NCBI GenBank assembly: GCA_001599815.1
Contig: BCIA01000004.1
Span: forward strand, 250,862-314,861
Length of the DNA stretch: 64,000 nucleotides
Source of the DNA: Furcasterigmium furcatum
Taxonomy: Eukaryota > Ascomycota > Sordariomycetes > Glomerellales > Plectosphaerellaceae
Reading direction: 5' to 3'
Shown: positions 21,250 to 32,653 of the stretch, piece by piece
Position numbering within the stretch: the stretch's first letter is position 1
Layout: every line of letters starts with the position of its first letter
The notes under the pieces: generated by a model
Told to the model about the DNA's origin: nothing
The model's database searches: none
Seen by the model: only the letters and a program-made list of their open reading frames with translations
Translations under genes and position numbers: made by a program

Positions 21250-22801
21250 GAACGTGGTGGACCTGCTTTTCGTTGAGCGATTGTCGAACCAGGAATGTTT
21301 TGCCCGGAGATCGATGAAATATCATCGGGTCAGGAGTGCAATGGATTGGCGAGGCCGGACTGCCATGCAAAACAAGGATTTCGGTCAGGTCAAGTACGTG
21401 TGTTGATGTGAGCGTGCACAAACCTGTCAGACTCCGCGGATCTCTCGTCGCATTAGAACTTTCGTTGAAGGCGGCGGTGTCAGCTGACGTGGATGACCGT
21501 TCGTTATCTTTACTGGTCGACGGCTCGGGTGACGGTGGATTTCGCCTCATTCGACCTGCATGGCAGTGAAAGTTCCACGCATCGCAATCTACTCATGCGT
21601 TAAGCCAGTGATCGTAAAGCGGCGGGATCACCCAGCTCACCCGCCAGCCATCCGAAGGGGTGATCTGGGAGAGCTTTTGACATAACTTTGCATCGATGGC
21701 CTAGTGAAAGGAGAGGACATGTCGGAGCAGTGTGGTGAGCACGGGCGGTGATAATGATGACTGCCCGAAGAAGGATGAAGATCCTACGAAACCTATGATG
21801 AAGATGTCGAGGGACATCAGAAAAGACCCGACACAGACGCCAACGAGGACAACGGCGAGGGGGAATCCGGACATCGCGTCCGCGTCGGAGGCCGAGCATG
21901 TTGAGCGGCCTTCTCCTTGGTCTCACGATCTGTGCTTGCTTGAGCCTGTTATGGTGCCTCTGCCTCGTCTGTGGGAGGCGCCATCAAGCGCTGATGGTTT
22001 GGTTCATGTCTGCGAGATGGATCATCGTTCGAAGTCATCTGGGGTGGTGGAAAAGGGGGGACGATCTGACCATCAGGGCAACTGGGCAAAGCAACCACCA
22101 ACACTGGCACTTACAAGTACCTTACTTACATGCTGACTGCCGTCACTGGAGAACTTTGCAGTGAGCGCCTCCATTAACGAAGTTGGCATGCCACGCCACA
22201 CTTCCTCCATCAAACAGGCGTGGCCAGATAAGAGGAGCAGGACACAAGTCTTACAACTGAGGCCAAACGGCTCATATCCTCTCTCTCTCTCTCTCTTTCT
22301 CGCCTATCTATACCTAATTATCAGGGGCGTCTAGGCGCGTGCACCACGACAGTCCACTTAGACCAGTTCGCAAAGGTCTGTCCCTTGACTGAGTTGGCGG
22401 AAACGTGACCATCGACGGGGGCTGGTTGTGCCACCCCCCATTCTCTGCTGCTTAGGTAAATGAGAAACGGTCGCGTGCGTGCTGGTGAAGTGAGGGAGCC
22501 GACGTTGCTCAGCCACAACGGCCATTGATCCAAAGTCCATCAGGCCACCAGGCGGAGCCACATCATGCCGATCTGACAACGTGTACGGTACCCGTCACTA
22601 AGCTTTGCGAAGCGCCACAGAGGGCCTTTTATACAGATTGGACGCAGCCGGCAATGAGCCTATGCCATCAGAAATGAATCTGGCGATGCGACGCTAGACG
22701 GAGCTGAATAAATAGTTGAGCACCCGTCGCCCACCTCCATGCTCGTCATGGGCATTCCTCGTCGACTCACAACCCCGCCGCAAGACCTCAGAGAGCAAAC
22801 C
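21250..22801. other. Long intergenic stretch with CT microsatellite
   Basis: No confident gene was found. Around 21,730-22,160 (+) two overlapping frames contain a charged segment and a hydrophobic one, which could be an unrecognised small membrane protein. A (CT)n tract lies at about 22,279-22,300. Confidence 0.45.
22279..22300. repeat. (CT)n tract
   Basis: Short CT dinucleotide run of about ten units with one interruption near its end. Confidence 0.9.
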
Positions 22802-23412
22802 ATGCATTTCAAGACCGCCTCTCTCGTGCAGCTCATCCTGCGCAGTGTCGCCAACACCGCGAATGTCGCGATCCTCGGCCTCGTTCTGTACTGCGCCATC
22901 GAGTTCAACCGGCTCTTCGGAATGACCCTTGCCACAGTATGTTACCTAGCGAAGCCCCCGCGGACTAATTCGACGCGCACCGGCCTCTTCTAAATCCTGA
23001 CCAAATCACAGGTGATCGTCGCCTTCGTATACAACACAGTCCTGATCATCGCCTACTGGCGGCTTTTCAAGGCACGGCCAGCGCCGGCGAGCAAGGCAGT
23101 CAACCTGGACAATCTTCCGCGACTCGCGATGAGCGACTTGTTCGTCGTCATCCTCTGCAGCGTGTCGGCTGGCCTCATGGGGGCCAGGGATAGGGGACAC
23201 GGTCCGTACGTAGCGGATCCATGGAGGATGATTGCATTTGCCCTCCAAATCGGAACCATGTGAGTGATTCCCTGGGACGGTACTTGCGAATGCTACTGAT
23301 GCGAGCATTGTGCAGTGTCTTGCAGATGATCGCAGGCATCCTAGCCTGCGAGGGCTGTATGAAGGAGAGCGACAAGTATGTGCCCGTGGCACAACAGGCG
23401 AGGGATGGTTAA
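22802..23412 (+). CDS. Small four-TM membrane protein
   Basis: The gene encodes 163 residues from exons 22802-22936, 23012-23259 and 23316-23412, with clean GT-AG joins. Four hydrophobic segments are seen: VANTANVAILGLVLYCAI, ATVIVAFVYNTVLIIAYW, DLFVVILCSVSAGLMGA and FALQIGTIVLQMIAGILA. The tails are short and hydrophilic. The topology resembles MARVEL-like or fungal-specific four-TM proteins, but no diagnostic motif is present. An upstream in-frame Met at 22739 would add 21 mostly hydrophilic residues; the internal Met is preferred because it sits just before the first helix. The function is unknown. Confidence 0.75.
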
Positions 23413-23707
23413 TCCGTAGAACCCCCTTGCCAAGTGGCTTGACGAGAATGGGTCTCTAGGCTCCCCCAGTCAAGTGGTTCAGGGGTTGGGGGGTAGCACC
23501 AAGACATCACTCAATGGTACCGGGCATCATGGACATGGAAAACGGCGTATATTTTGCAAGAAAATCTCTATCACGATCCCGATGTGTAAACATGTGTCGA
23601 ACGAATCCAAATCTGGTGAGACCTAGAAGAGCTTTCTCGGCAGGGTGACGGAGAAGCTCTACGAAAGAAAAGCGTTGAAGTAGAGTTGAGGGCGAGTCTC
23701 CCTTTGA
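23413..23707. other. Convergent intergenic gap
   Basis: Nothing recognisable beyond the two 3' ends. Confidence 0.4.
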
Positions 23708-24492
23708 CTAGCACCACTCTTGGCGAATGAAGACATTCCAGCCCTGGTTGGTAAAGACCTGACCGTTGACCCGGTGAATCCAGAGGGGGAACTTGGTGCT
23801 TCCCTCGTTCGAGCTCTCCATGCAGAGGGCCATTATTTCGTCGGCGCGGTCGGCGATCCAGTTCCATTGCACCCAGACGTCGTGCGGGTTGTCGTTGCAC
23901 CAGGTAATACCGTTGCGATAAGAGCAGCTCACGCGGGCACAAATAGCGTGTCCGCCACGCGCATGTGCGCTTCCGGGGAGGCCACGAAGATATCTAATGT
24001 TCTGCCAGACGTTGGCGGCTTGCGCCTGTCCACCGCCAAAGTTACAGATATGAGTGCGCTTACAGTCCCACGTTAGGACTTTCTCGTCTGGGGCAGGAAG
24101 ACGACTTGAAGGACGACTTACGTATCCCTGACGCTTGGCAAGCGCCTGATGCTCTTCAAGCGAGCGGTCAAATTCATCCAGTCGCGCAGCAATGGAGCCG
24201 TCAAAGTCCATCGACCCATCAAACAGCGAGAGACTGAAGTTGATGGCCTTGATTTTGACATCGATGTCCTCCAGATTCTTTCCAGATATCGTCACATTAT
24301 CGCCGCCGAGTTCGAGGGGACCAACCCAGTCGAGATCAACCCACGTGATGTCGTCAGGGGAATGGGCATTCTCGGTGACGGCAGGAAGGGCCTATTTTAC
24401 CACGTCAGACATGAGTGGCGCAGGCAGACGCAAGATAGACTAACCGTTGTCAGGGCAGCCTGGAGGGCCAGGAGAACGTTGACAGCACGCAT
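23708..24492 (-). CDS. Small secreted cysteine-containing protein (effector-like)
   Basis: The gene encodes 222 residues. Exon 1 (24492-24445) codes the start of a signal peptide, MRAVNVLLALQAALTT. Exon 2 (24391-24122) continues with ALPAVTENAHS and a region ending in a dibasic KR site (LAKRQGY), typical of Kex2-like processing. A probable in-frame 63-base intron (GTAAGT...TGTAAG) leads to exon 3 (24058-23708). The mature part carries six cysteines in ICNFGGG, AICARVSCSY, TWCNDN, MALC and QEWC, and the segment NIRYLRGLPGS. This arrangement (a YLRG segment, then a CxRVSCSY...WCND core) recurs in small secreted proteins of plant-associated ascomycetes. Their molecular role is unknown to me. If the third intron is retained, the protein is 21 residues longer without a frame change. 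Confidence 0.8.
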
Positions 24493-24598
24493 GTTGAAGT
24501 GTTGAAGCCTAGAGGCGGAGGAAGACTCTTATTGATGATGACGGAAGTGTGAGTGTGGTGTGGTTTGAATTGGACGTGGAAGGACTCGAGAAGCCCGT

Positions 24599-24609
24599 CT
24601 TTATATACC
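24599..24609 (-). promoter_or_regulatory. TATA box of the small secreted protein gene
   Basis: Read on the minus strand, the sequence is GGTATATAAAG, about 110 bp upstream of the start codon at 24492. Confidence 0.5.
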
Positions 24610-25903
24610 ACAACACGACGGAACTCGGCTCTGGGCTCCATTCAATCGTCGACTCGAAAAGGTAAGGCACTGCGAGCATGGTCTTTGCCACCCCTTGGGT
24701 TCTGGTGACAAAACGCGCGGCGAGGAAGGGTTCTCCGAGGGATCGTGAACCTTGGTCAAGCTTCAAAGCCGCAAAATATCCCCCTCACGCGCAGTCACTG
24801 CCCGTACACAAGTCTACCACGTGCATCTGGTGGCAGCACTTCGGGATGCCCGTTGATGCAAAGTAACGGGAGGGGGTGCCTTTCTCGACCCAGCCCATGA
24901 AGCGGTGACATGGAACTGCCACCAAGCCTGCCTGGTAGAGGGCAGGGCCACAGAGGGGACCCATGCTGTGATGGAGACGCAGACGCACGTGTAGTATTTC
25001 TGGATACTCGGGCGTCGGCTACTGTTCGTATTCGAAAAGGGGTCTCCTGGGCCTGCGGGACAGTATCCTCTGTCGATCTGGCGAACCGACTGCCCGCTGG
25101 ACATGTGGAGCGAGTTTCGGATCACAGACATTTCAAGCCAATCTATCGCCTCACGTATCGTGCACGCCGAGTGGCGGATTCGTCGTATATCATTCATTCA
25201 CTAGAGCCCATCCATCACAACGCTCTTTCCAGTGCCTCCTTGTGTGTTGACGCAGTCCCAGCATCGCTTCTCCTCGGAACTTGAACTCATCGAACTCATC
25301 CCGAGCGTCAACTCGCCTGAAAGCCCCGCAGAACTCCAAAAAAAAAAAAACCGGCGTTGCGCTGAATGCCTCCAAGTTCGAAACCGTAGTACTTACAGTA
25401 TCAATCAAGGTGGGTAGGTAGTAAAACGCATCTATGGTTATTAGATGTGGCACCTCTCTCTCCATGCTCGCAAATGCCCCCTCGGTCGCATCGCCACGCC
25501 GTGCCCCGCTCCCAGTGTGCGCGTGCATCTGCATCTCTTCGTCGACGCGCTCGCATTCGGACTCGCCCAACTCGTCACTCGTGTACTTATCGCGACACTA
25601 TGCGAGAGGGCCGCTTGGATACTGCGAGTGAAGAGGTCTCCCAGGCTGTTGCATCTAATAGCTGGATTCAACGGAACTGCTGCTGGGATATAGTCGGGGA
25701 TAACGTCAGCGCGGCAACACGATTCATTTTTCAAAACAAAGTAGGGTCGGGTTCAGACGGGATTTAGAGATCCACAGAACCCCGCGGCCCCAACTGCGGG
25801 ATGGGCCGGCCGTCCTGGCCCGTTGATGCATCCAGCATTAGTCCTTCCTTCCTACTACCAACCTGTCAGAGATCGAAATGCTGACTCATCTAAGCGGTGC
25901 CAG

Positions 25904-25963
<60 letters not shown>

Positions 25964-26690
25964 GGCTAAGCTTTTTGAGAAGTATTTCTCTGAGCCGGGT
26001 GGCTGTTTAGTCCATGCAGCCCTCGTGCATCATAATTCCTTGGCGATCTTTCAGCTGGCTTGGCAGCCTCTAGTGCCAATATTTTCAGGGGTTGAGTCGA
26101 ATCACGGCCGGGCCTGGAGCGCCCCATCCGCGGGCAATCAGTGGGCTTTGCAGTTCCGAGCAAGCCACATCATTTCCAGACGCGCGGGCCGCGAGAGCTG
26201 CGCCAGAGTCAACATCGCCATTGATTCTGTCTGCCTCGACAGCGAGGCAGGTTGATCATGGCCACGAGACAACTCGAACGGCGCGCATATCACATCCGGC
26301 CTTCTGAAATGAAATAGAATGGGGAGTATAACAAGCCGGCGCACCGCTGAGAGCGTGGCCCCGCGGATGCTGCCTCCTTCGTCCTCGCTGGCGCTCGCAC
26401 TCCCCCACGCCGCTCACGATCGTCGGCCCCCCTGCCTCCCCTTTCAAGCACGATCTCCGATTTGGGAGAGCTGCTAGTCTCAAAAGCAATACAGCGTAGC
26501 TTCATCTGGACTGCTTGTCGCGTGGCGACCAGCGGCTCGCCTCCCCCCTTCTGCTAGGCAAAATAAGTAGAACTTCCCGTCCAGATTTTGCTTCCCACCC
26601 CTCCAGGCGAATCTTCCCTCCTCGGTCGGCCCTCGTTCCACGGTACTGTCACTCGTTCCAGTGTCCGTGATTTTCACTCTCTTTCTTACG
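24610..26690. other. 2-kb intergenic region
   Basis: No supported gene. It contains an A-run at 25338-25350 and a long GA microsatellite at about 25912-25960. A TGACTCA at 25882-25888 lacks the extended flanks of the cluster sites. Confidence 0.55.
25912..25960. repeat. (GA)n microsatellite
   Basis: Uninterrupted GA dinucleotide tract of about 24 units in the promoter-proximal part of the 24.6-26.7 kb spacer. Confidence 0.95.
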
Positions 26691-29357
26691 ATGAAGGACT
26701 CTCGTTTTCTCCTGGCAGCGTTGCCCCTGTTCGCATCAGCCTTCAGTGCCGTTGCCTCGTCCACCCAGCAAGATGGCATCCTCAGCTTCCCGCTCAAGGC
26801 CTCATCTGCGAGGAGCCTCAGCAGGAGGCAGACAGATGTCGGGCTCGACAGTCATCTCACCGGCACCATATACACCATTGACATCACGATCGGATTGCCA
26901 GGAAACGCCGTCGCCGTCCAGTTGAACACTGGCTCCGACGAGACGTGGGTGAACCCCCTCTGCATGAGGTCTTTCAACCCGCAACTGTGTGAGGAGGCCG
27001 GACGCTTCAGTCAGAGCGCTACCTGGGTCGATCTCTACACCGAGGGCACCAAACAGTTCGGCTCAGGATACGTCAACTTCCGGTACGGCTACGATTATGT
27101 ATCGATTGGACGTGAGCCAAACACTTCCGTTTCCGGGCAACAGGCCATCTGACTTCACCCAGCTATTACACTCGAGACACAGATCTTCGGCGTTGCCTAT
27201 GATTCCGAATTCGTCACTCATGGCCATCTGGGCCTCGCCCCAAGTCTGTTCGGATGGGACAGCTCCTATCCTTTTGTCTTGGATACTATGTACTACCAGG
27301 GGTACATCAACAGCAGGGCCTTCAGTCTCGACCTGCGCGGCATTGGCAGCGATAATGGTAGGATCTCCCGAGCCCGTCCTCTCGCGAGGGGCTCCTTGTC
27401 TAAGACTGGTCGCTAAATAACTACTTCAGGCGCCATCATCTTCGGCAGCATCGATACCCGCAGATACATCGGTTCTCTGGAGAGGCTTGCCATCGTCCCG
27501 GCCGCTGCCTCGCCTGATGGCTACACTCGGTAAGTAAAGCCCCAAGACTCCGAGCCATACATTAGTAACACGCCATAGCTATTGGGTCAACGCCAACGCC
27601 ATCACTGTATCGCGCCCCGGCGGCGACGAGACGTTCGTCTTCGAGGGCTCCCAGGCCTTCAGTCTCGATAGCAGCTACACCCTGAGCGGACTTCCCACCC
27701 CCATCTTCTACGCCCTCCTCGAAGCTTTCCCCCAGGCAATTCCCATCCCGGGATCCAATCAATACTCCATCCCCTGCAGCGTGGCCGACGAGAGCGGGTC
27801 CGTCGACTTTACCTTTGGAAGCACCCTGATCAGCGTTCCGTTGAGGGAGTTCATCTGGCAGCAACCTGAAGGGTGCTACTTGGGGGCATTCCAGTCTGAT
27901 GGTCCGCAATCCCTCGTCCCCCGACCGAGTGTGGCGGCTTGACGTGCTGACTGACCGAAACACCAGACTATCCCGTCCTCGGCGCGAGCTTCCTGCGCGC
28001 TGCGTATGTTGTTTTCGACTGGGATAACCGCGAGGTGCACATCGGCCCTAGCACTACCCAAGAAGACTGCGGATCGGAATTGGTAGCTATCGGCAGTGGG
28101 AGAGACGCCGTGCCCTCGTTGGTCGGGACATGCCCTACCGCCCCGCCCACCACTTCTTCGGACGTGTCGACGTCTACTTCGATGCCGCCTTCGAGTTCTT
28201 CCGAGGCCTCGAGCACGATTTCCTCAGACAGCGCCCTCCCGAGCTCTTCAGACGTTTCGATCTCCAGTGACGTTGTCTCGAGCAGTGTCATGTCCAGCAG
28301 TGTCATGTCCAGCAGTGTCATCTCCAGCAGTGTCGTCTCAAGCAGTGTCGTCTCAAGCGACGTCGTCTCGAGCAGTGCCCTATCCAGCAGCGTTCAGTCT
28401 GGTGGCATCAGCTCGAGCTCAACCCTGGACAGCAGCAGCAGCGCCTCGTCAACCACGGACGCAAGCGAGATTCTTTCCACGAGCTCCTCCGTCTCCGCGA
28501 GCACTTCTTCTGAGGCATCCTCAAGCATCTTCGAAAGCCCGAGTTTCTCGGATTCGGTCATCTCCAGCAGCGCTACCAGCTCTGCCGACAGCAGCGCCTC
28601 GACCTCTTCCACTGTCTCCAAGACATCGAGCGATGCTTCGACCGCCAGCTCAAGCGAGTATAGCAGTGACCCCTGTGACGACGAGACCAGCGTGATCTCA
28701 TCCGTCCAGGCATCCGAGACCAGCACTACCGACTCGATAACGTCAACCGTCTCCTCGCATTACGGCACAATCACCCGCCCGCCGTTAGAGACCTCGACGG
28801 TAACGGCGACTACGACATACACTATCACCTCCTGCGACGGGAACGTCCCTTACTGTACGGTCGGCGACGTCACGACCGAAGTCACCACTCGCTACACGAC
28901 CTTTTGTCCCCCCACGACAGCCACCTACACGCTGCCGGGAACATTCGCTTGCCGCCGCGAGACATGCAAGGTGGGCGAAGTGACGGAGCCTCGCGTTGTC
29001 ACGATCTTCCCCGTCACCACCCGCTCCGAGCCCGTCGTTATTCCCGGATATTCCGAAGGGATTGGGGCGTTCACCTCGCCTGGTCACGAGGCTCACGTCC
29101 CCTCGCACGAGACGGGCCTCCCGGGGGCCTCTTCGGAGACTAAGGGCCACCACGGATCGGAGGATGTGACGAAGATCGTGCCCACAGCCACGTACGACCA
29201 CGTGCCCATCTTCACATCCATCTTTACCAGCGTCAAGCCCGGAAACGCAAGCAGCACTGGTTCCGGCGACGACGCAGTAGTAACTGCCGGGGCGTCCATG
29301 CACGGCGTTTCTTCCCTGCTCGGCCTGTGCATGGGACTCCTAGTTGCGCTTCTGTGA
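26691..29357 (+). CDS. GPI-anchored yapsin-like aspartic protease homologue, first catalytic Asp replaced by Asn
   Basis: The protein is about 800 residues from exons 26691-27111, 27163-27357, 27430-27529, 27579-27901 and 27967-29357. It has a signal peptide (FLLAALPLFASAFSAVAS) and a short propeptide ending at a dibasic site (SLSRRQT). The pepsin-fold domain (family A1) shows YTIDITIGLPG, LNTGSDETWV, FGVAYDSEFVTHGHLGLAP, AIIFGSID, DSSYTLSGLP and YPVLGASFLRAAYVVFDWDNR. The canonical first motif DTGS is NTGS (codon AAC), and the second, normally DSGTT, is DSSYT. The retained Asp alone is unlikely to support normal catalysis. A Ser-rich stalk of about 230 residues follows, then a Cys-containing module and a hydrophobic GPI-type tail (LGLCMGLLVALL). 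It is probably a wall or plasma-membrane protein with a binding rather than a proteolytic role, which is inference. Confidence 0.9.
28270..28400 (+). repeat. Degenerate 15-bp tandem repeat in Ser-rich stalk
   Basis: About eight copies of a 15-base unit near GTGTCATGTCCAGCA, encoding five-residue blocks such as SSSVM, SSSVI and SSSVV. They lie inside the protease-homologue stalk. Copies differ by a few bases, which allows length change by slippage or unequal exchange. Confidence 0.8.
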
Positions 29358-30676
29358 GCCCGCGCGGCAGCCTTGGTTTCGATCCAAGGGTCATGGTTCA
29401 GTTCTTGTAGCATATGAGCAACGCTTCGTCGGCGGACGACATATTTTCTTCTTGCATAATTGGTAGCAGTTTGGGGATCTGACCACATACACGAAGGTAT
29501 ACTTTCTAGAAGACAGTCCATGACATAAATTTGTGGAAACTTTGCTCTGAGCGACGAGTCGAATACAGTCGCAGCTTTCCATAATATTCATGCACAGGAG
29601 AGGCAACTTGGGCTGCCTACCCACTAGGGGCGGGCGCTATTTTAACATGGATGTACAAGCATGTTAGACCTATCTATGCTAGGATAGATGCCCCTAGCCA
29701 GCAAAATATTTGACACCAAATGACGGTCGTATGCTCTTAGACTTGAAGATGATGTTATATTGGATATAGAGGTTAAAAGAAATAGACCCCTAGATGGGGG
29801 TCTAAAGGGTCTACTGCCTACTAACTTCACTGTCTCCGGGGTGGCCCAGAGGTTTGCCATCCACGGGCATCGAAGACGCAGGCCAGACCACGCCTTCCAG
29901 CACCCAGCACCCAGCACCCAGCATCCAGAGGTCCAGGTCCAGTTCCAGGAATCCAGATATCCGGGTCCAGGGATGTAGATCCAGATGTCCAGGGATCCAA
30001 ATGTCCGGGGATCTGGGTGGCCAGTCCAGGTTGGGTGTGGTGATGGAGATGGAGATGGGAGAAATCGGACGTCGAGGGTTGAGGCTTCAGACTGGATCCA
30101 GTTGAACGGCTGCTGGGCCTGCCTGGGCCTGCTGAATCTGCCTGCTGGATCTGCCAGGCCTGCTGGATTGCTCCTGCCTGCTGGAAAGAACTGGCTACCT
30201 ATCCTATTAGATCCAACTGCCTGCTATATGCCAACATGACGTTGTGGTACTATTAGGATATCTGACTAGTATGATAGCTACCACCCTTTGATATCTTGTT
30301 GCGGCAGCTGTTTTGATGTTACATTGATGTTGAACTGAAAATCCTGTTTTGGCTACCTATGATGAAATACCCTCCACCCCTGGTAGATATTGGTATCTTC
30401 CATTCATCACCCCATCTCATTTCAAGACACGGTAGGTTTAATCATACAAGAAGACCTCAGAATGAAAAGGCCAATATGTGCCCGGTCTTTTAGGGCGGTG
30501 CTCGCATTTTGAAACTCACAGCGAATCATTTGAAGTCTAGGATCCATCCATTGGCAGCTCATCTATTGACAGGAAAGGCACTGAGCCCAGATAGTCCTTC
30601 ATTCTACAAGCTACGAGGATTCGCAACAGCGCCGGAAACATCGAGTCCTGATGAGAAGCGTCGTTTGGCCTTGCGC
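29358..30676. other. Gene-free spacer with low-complexity, repeat-like DNA
   Basis: The stretch from about 29,640 to 30,480 looks unlike its surroundings: richer in A and T in parts, with no open frame of interest. It separates the surface-protein block from the catabolic block and could be a decayed mobile element. No terminal repeats or element proteins were identified. Confidence 0.5.
29888..30190. repeat. Degenerate CCAG/CCTG-rich short tandem repeats
   Basis: First comes a run of CCAGCAC, CCAGGTC and CCAGATAT-like units (about 29,888-30,030). Then comes a run of CTGCCTGG and CTGCTGGAT-like units (about 30,105-30,190). The units are imperfect and change along the tract. Confidence 0.7.
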
Positions 30677-32653
30677 TCAAGCCGATTCAACCAGAATGGG
30701 GGTGCTGGTCTTCTTCTCGTCGTCGTAGTTTCCCGGGACGACGGCACGAGCGAGGATGCTGTCCTTGACACCGTCCTTGGCGAAAAGCAAGTCGATCTCC
30801 TCCAGGGATTTTCCGGTGGTCTGGTCGCATGTCAGTTCAAAAGGTTCGGGGATGTCAAAGATAGAAAACGTACCTCTGGGCACATGAAGTACACGAAGAA
30901 GATGGCGACGAAACAGGATAGGGCCATCCAGATCCAGATCTTCCAGCCGACGTTCTGCAGCGCGATGCCACCTGCGAAGACCGTGATGAAGGAGAACAGC
31001 CACTCGCCGAATGCGCCAGCTGCGGCACCGGCATGACGGAGTTTGAGAGGCGCGATCTGTCCAGCTGTTAACTCAACTCGCCACATCCGAAGGGGCTCGA
31101 GGCATACCTCTGGTCCGTAGAGCCAGCAGACACCGATCCACCCATATCCGAAGACGATATTGTAGATGAAAATGGCACCGACTGCCGTCCACTGCGTGGC
31201 GTCGGTGCGGTTCTCAAGACCGATCATGGCGACGAAGATGGCCATGCAAACCGTCAGCGCAATCGCGGAGTACATCAAAATGTTGCGACGGCCGAATTTC
31301 TCGATGGTGTACACGAGAGGGACTGTTCCGGCGGCGAAGAAGGTGTTCATGATCGCAGCGAGAAGCTGGGCCATGAAGGGCGAAAGGCCAACCTGCGCGA
31401 AGATGACGGTGCTGTAGTACACGGAGAGATTGATGCCTGCACGCAGAAAGGTCAGTTTAATCTCGAGGCCTATACGCGTGAGGATCTGTGTCTTACCCAT
31501 CATTTGTTGAATGGCAAGGATCAAGAAAGATATGCGGATGCGTCTGCCAACGCGGAGGTCGCTTCTGTCCCAGACGAGGTCGAGGATGTGGAAACCGCGC
31601 TCCTTCGAGCTCTCCTCCAGGGCGATGCTGGCGAGAATGGACTCCCTCATGTGATGGACGCGGGGGTCATCGATGGGGGCATCGATCAACCTGCTCACTG
31701 TCTCGTCGCCTTCCTCGATGCGCCCGCGCACATAGTACCAACGTGGCGTGTCGGGAAGCAGGAGGGTCATGGATCCGGCAACAATGGCAAAGAGGCACTG
31801 GAGACCGATAGGGATGCGCTACTTCGGAGTTAGATTGCCGCTCTTTTGACGGTATAAATGTGTTGTCTCACCCAGGAAATCTGATTGTCCATCCGAGTGA
31901 AGCCGAAATCAACCCAGTAGGCGATGGCAGCACCAGAGACGAGCCAGATGCAAGTCCGGGCAACGTCTGGGCCACGTTCGGTATTCTCGGTGCCCATCTC
32001 AGCTTGGTAGGTCGGGATGGCGCACGAAATAAACTACTTCTGTTAGATCCAGGTTTCCGGAGCCGAGGCAATGCAGCAAAGACTTACTCCGATACCGAAT
32101 CCCTGGTGACCATGACGGTTAGCTGATGTTCCCCGCGAGGTTTCTACCAAAAGAAGAACACTTACACAGAGGATACGTCCTACTATCATGTGCGGAACAG
32201 ACCATGCCGATGCCTGCAGGCTGCCACCGACGATCACAAAGCCGTTTCCGAGCAAGATGCACCCTCGTCGTCCGAGGGGCATACCGATGAACATGACCGC
32301 GAGGGAGCAGACCGTCGCGGCCAGCGTGTAGGCCGAGGCAATCATGGGAATGACATAGGTACCAGTGGGATTCTGTTCGAGACCGGCATGTCAGTTCTCG
32401 GTGTTCGCGTTCTCACGGCATGAAATGTGGTTGTTACTTACACCCATGGCGTAGCGAAAGGGGGCGGTCTCCTGGACGCCGCCCAGCACGCCAGCATCGT
32501 AGCCATAGAGACAGAAGGACTGATGAAATTGTAAGTAAATGCATGATTGAGGGGCATGTTCCTTTGAATGATGGTACTTACGATGGAGCAACTCCACGAA
32601 AGAAGCCGCCTGATCGTCTTGCCCCTGATCTTCTTCTTGAGTGACCCCAGCAT
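30677..32653 (-). CDS. MFS sugar-type transporter
   Basis: This is a full-length sugar porter family member of about 530 residues and 12 TM segments, with roughly eight introns. Segments in order are: FCLYGYDAGVLGGVQ (TM1), MPLGRRGCILLGNG (loop 2-3), HMIVGRILC then GFGIGFISCAIPTYQAEM (TM4 and the A/PTYQAE signature), AAIAYWVDFGF, LLLPDTPRWYYVRGR (the PESPR-equivalent motif), LVWDRSDLRVGRR, INLSVYYSTVIF, EKFGRRNILM (loop 8-9), GYGWIGVCWLYGPE, FAGGIALQNVGWKIW, FMCPETTGKSLEEID (C-terminal PETxxxxLEE). It starts at 32653 and ends at 30677. It is a plasma-membrane proton-coupled uptake carrier; members of this family also carry quinate and other small organics. It shares an 800-bp divergent promoter with the Old Yellow Enzyme gene, which supports co-regulation. 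Confidence 0.92.

Noticed and set aside
21732..22164. Charged frame overlapping a hydrophobic frame, possible small membrane protein
   Set aside because: No splice sites join the two frames convincingly and no family resemblance; recorded only as spacer content.
28096..28695. Long Arg/Pro/Ser-rich frame on the plus strand
   Set aside because: Alternative frame of the Ser-rich stalk of the protease homologue; repeats create the open frame.
29640..30480. Annotating the low-complexity tract as a named transposon
   Set aside because: No terminal repeats, target-site duplication or element-encoded protein could be seen.
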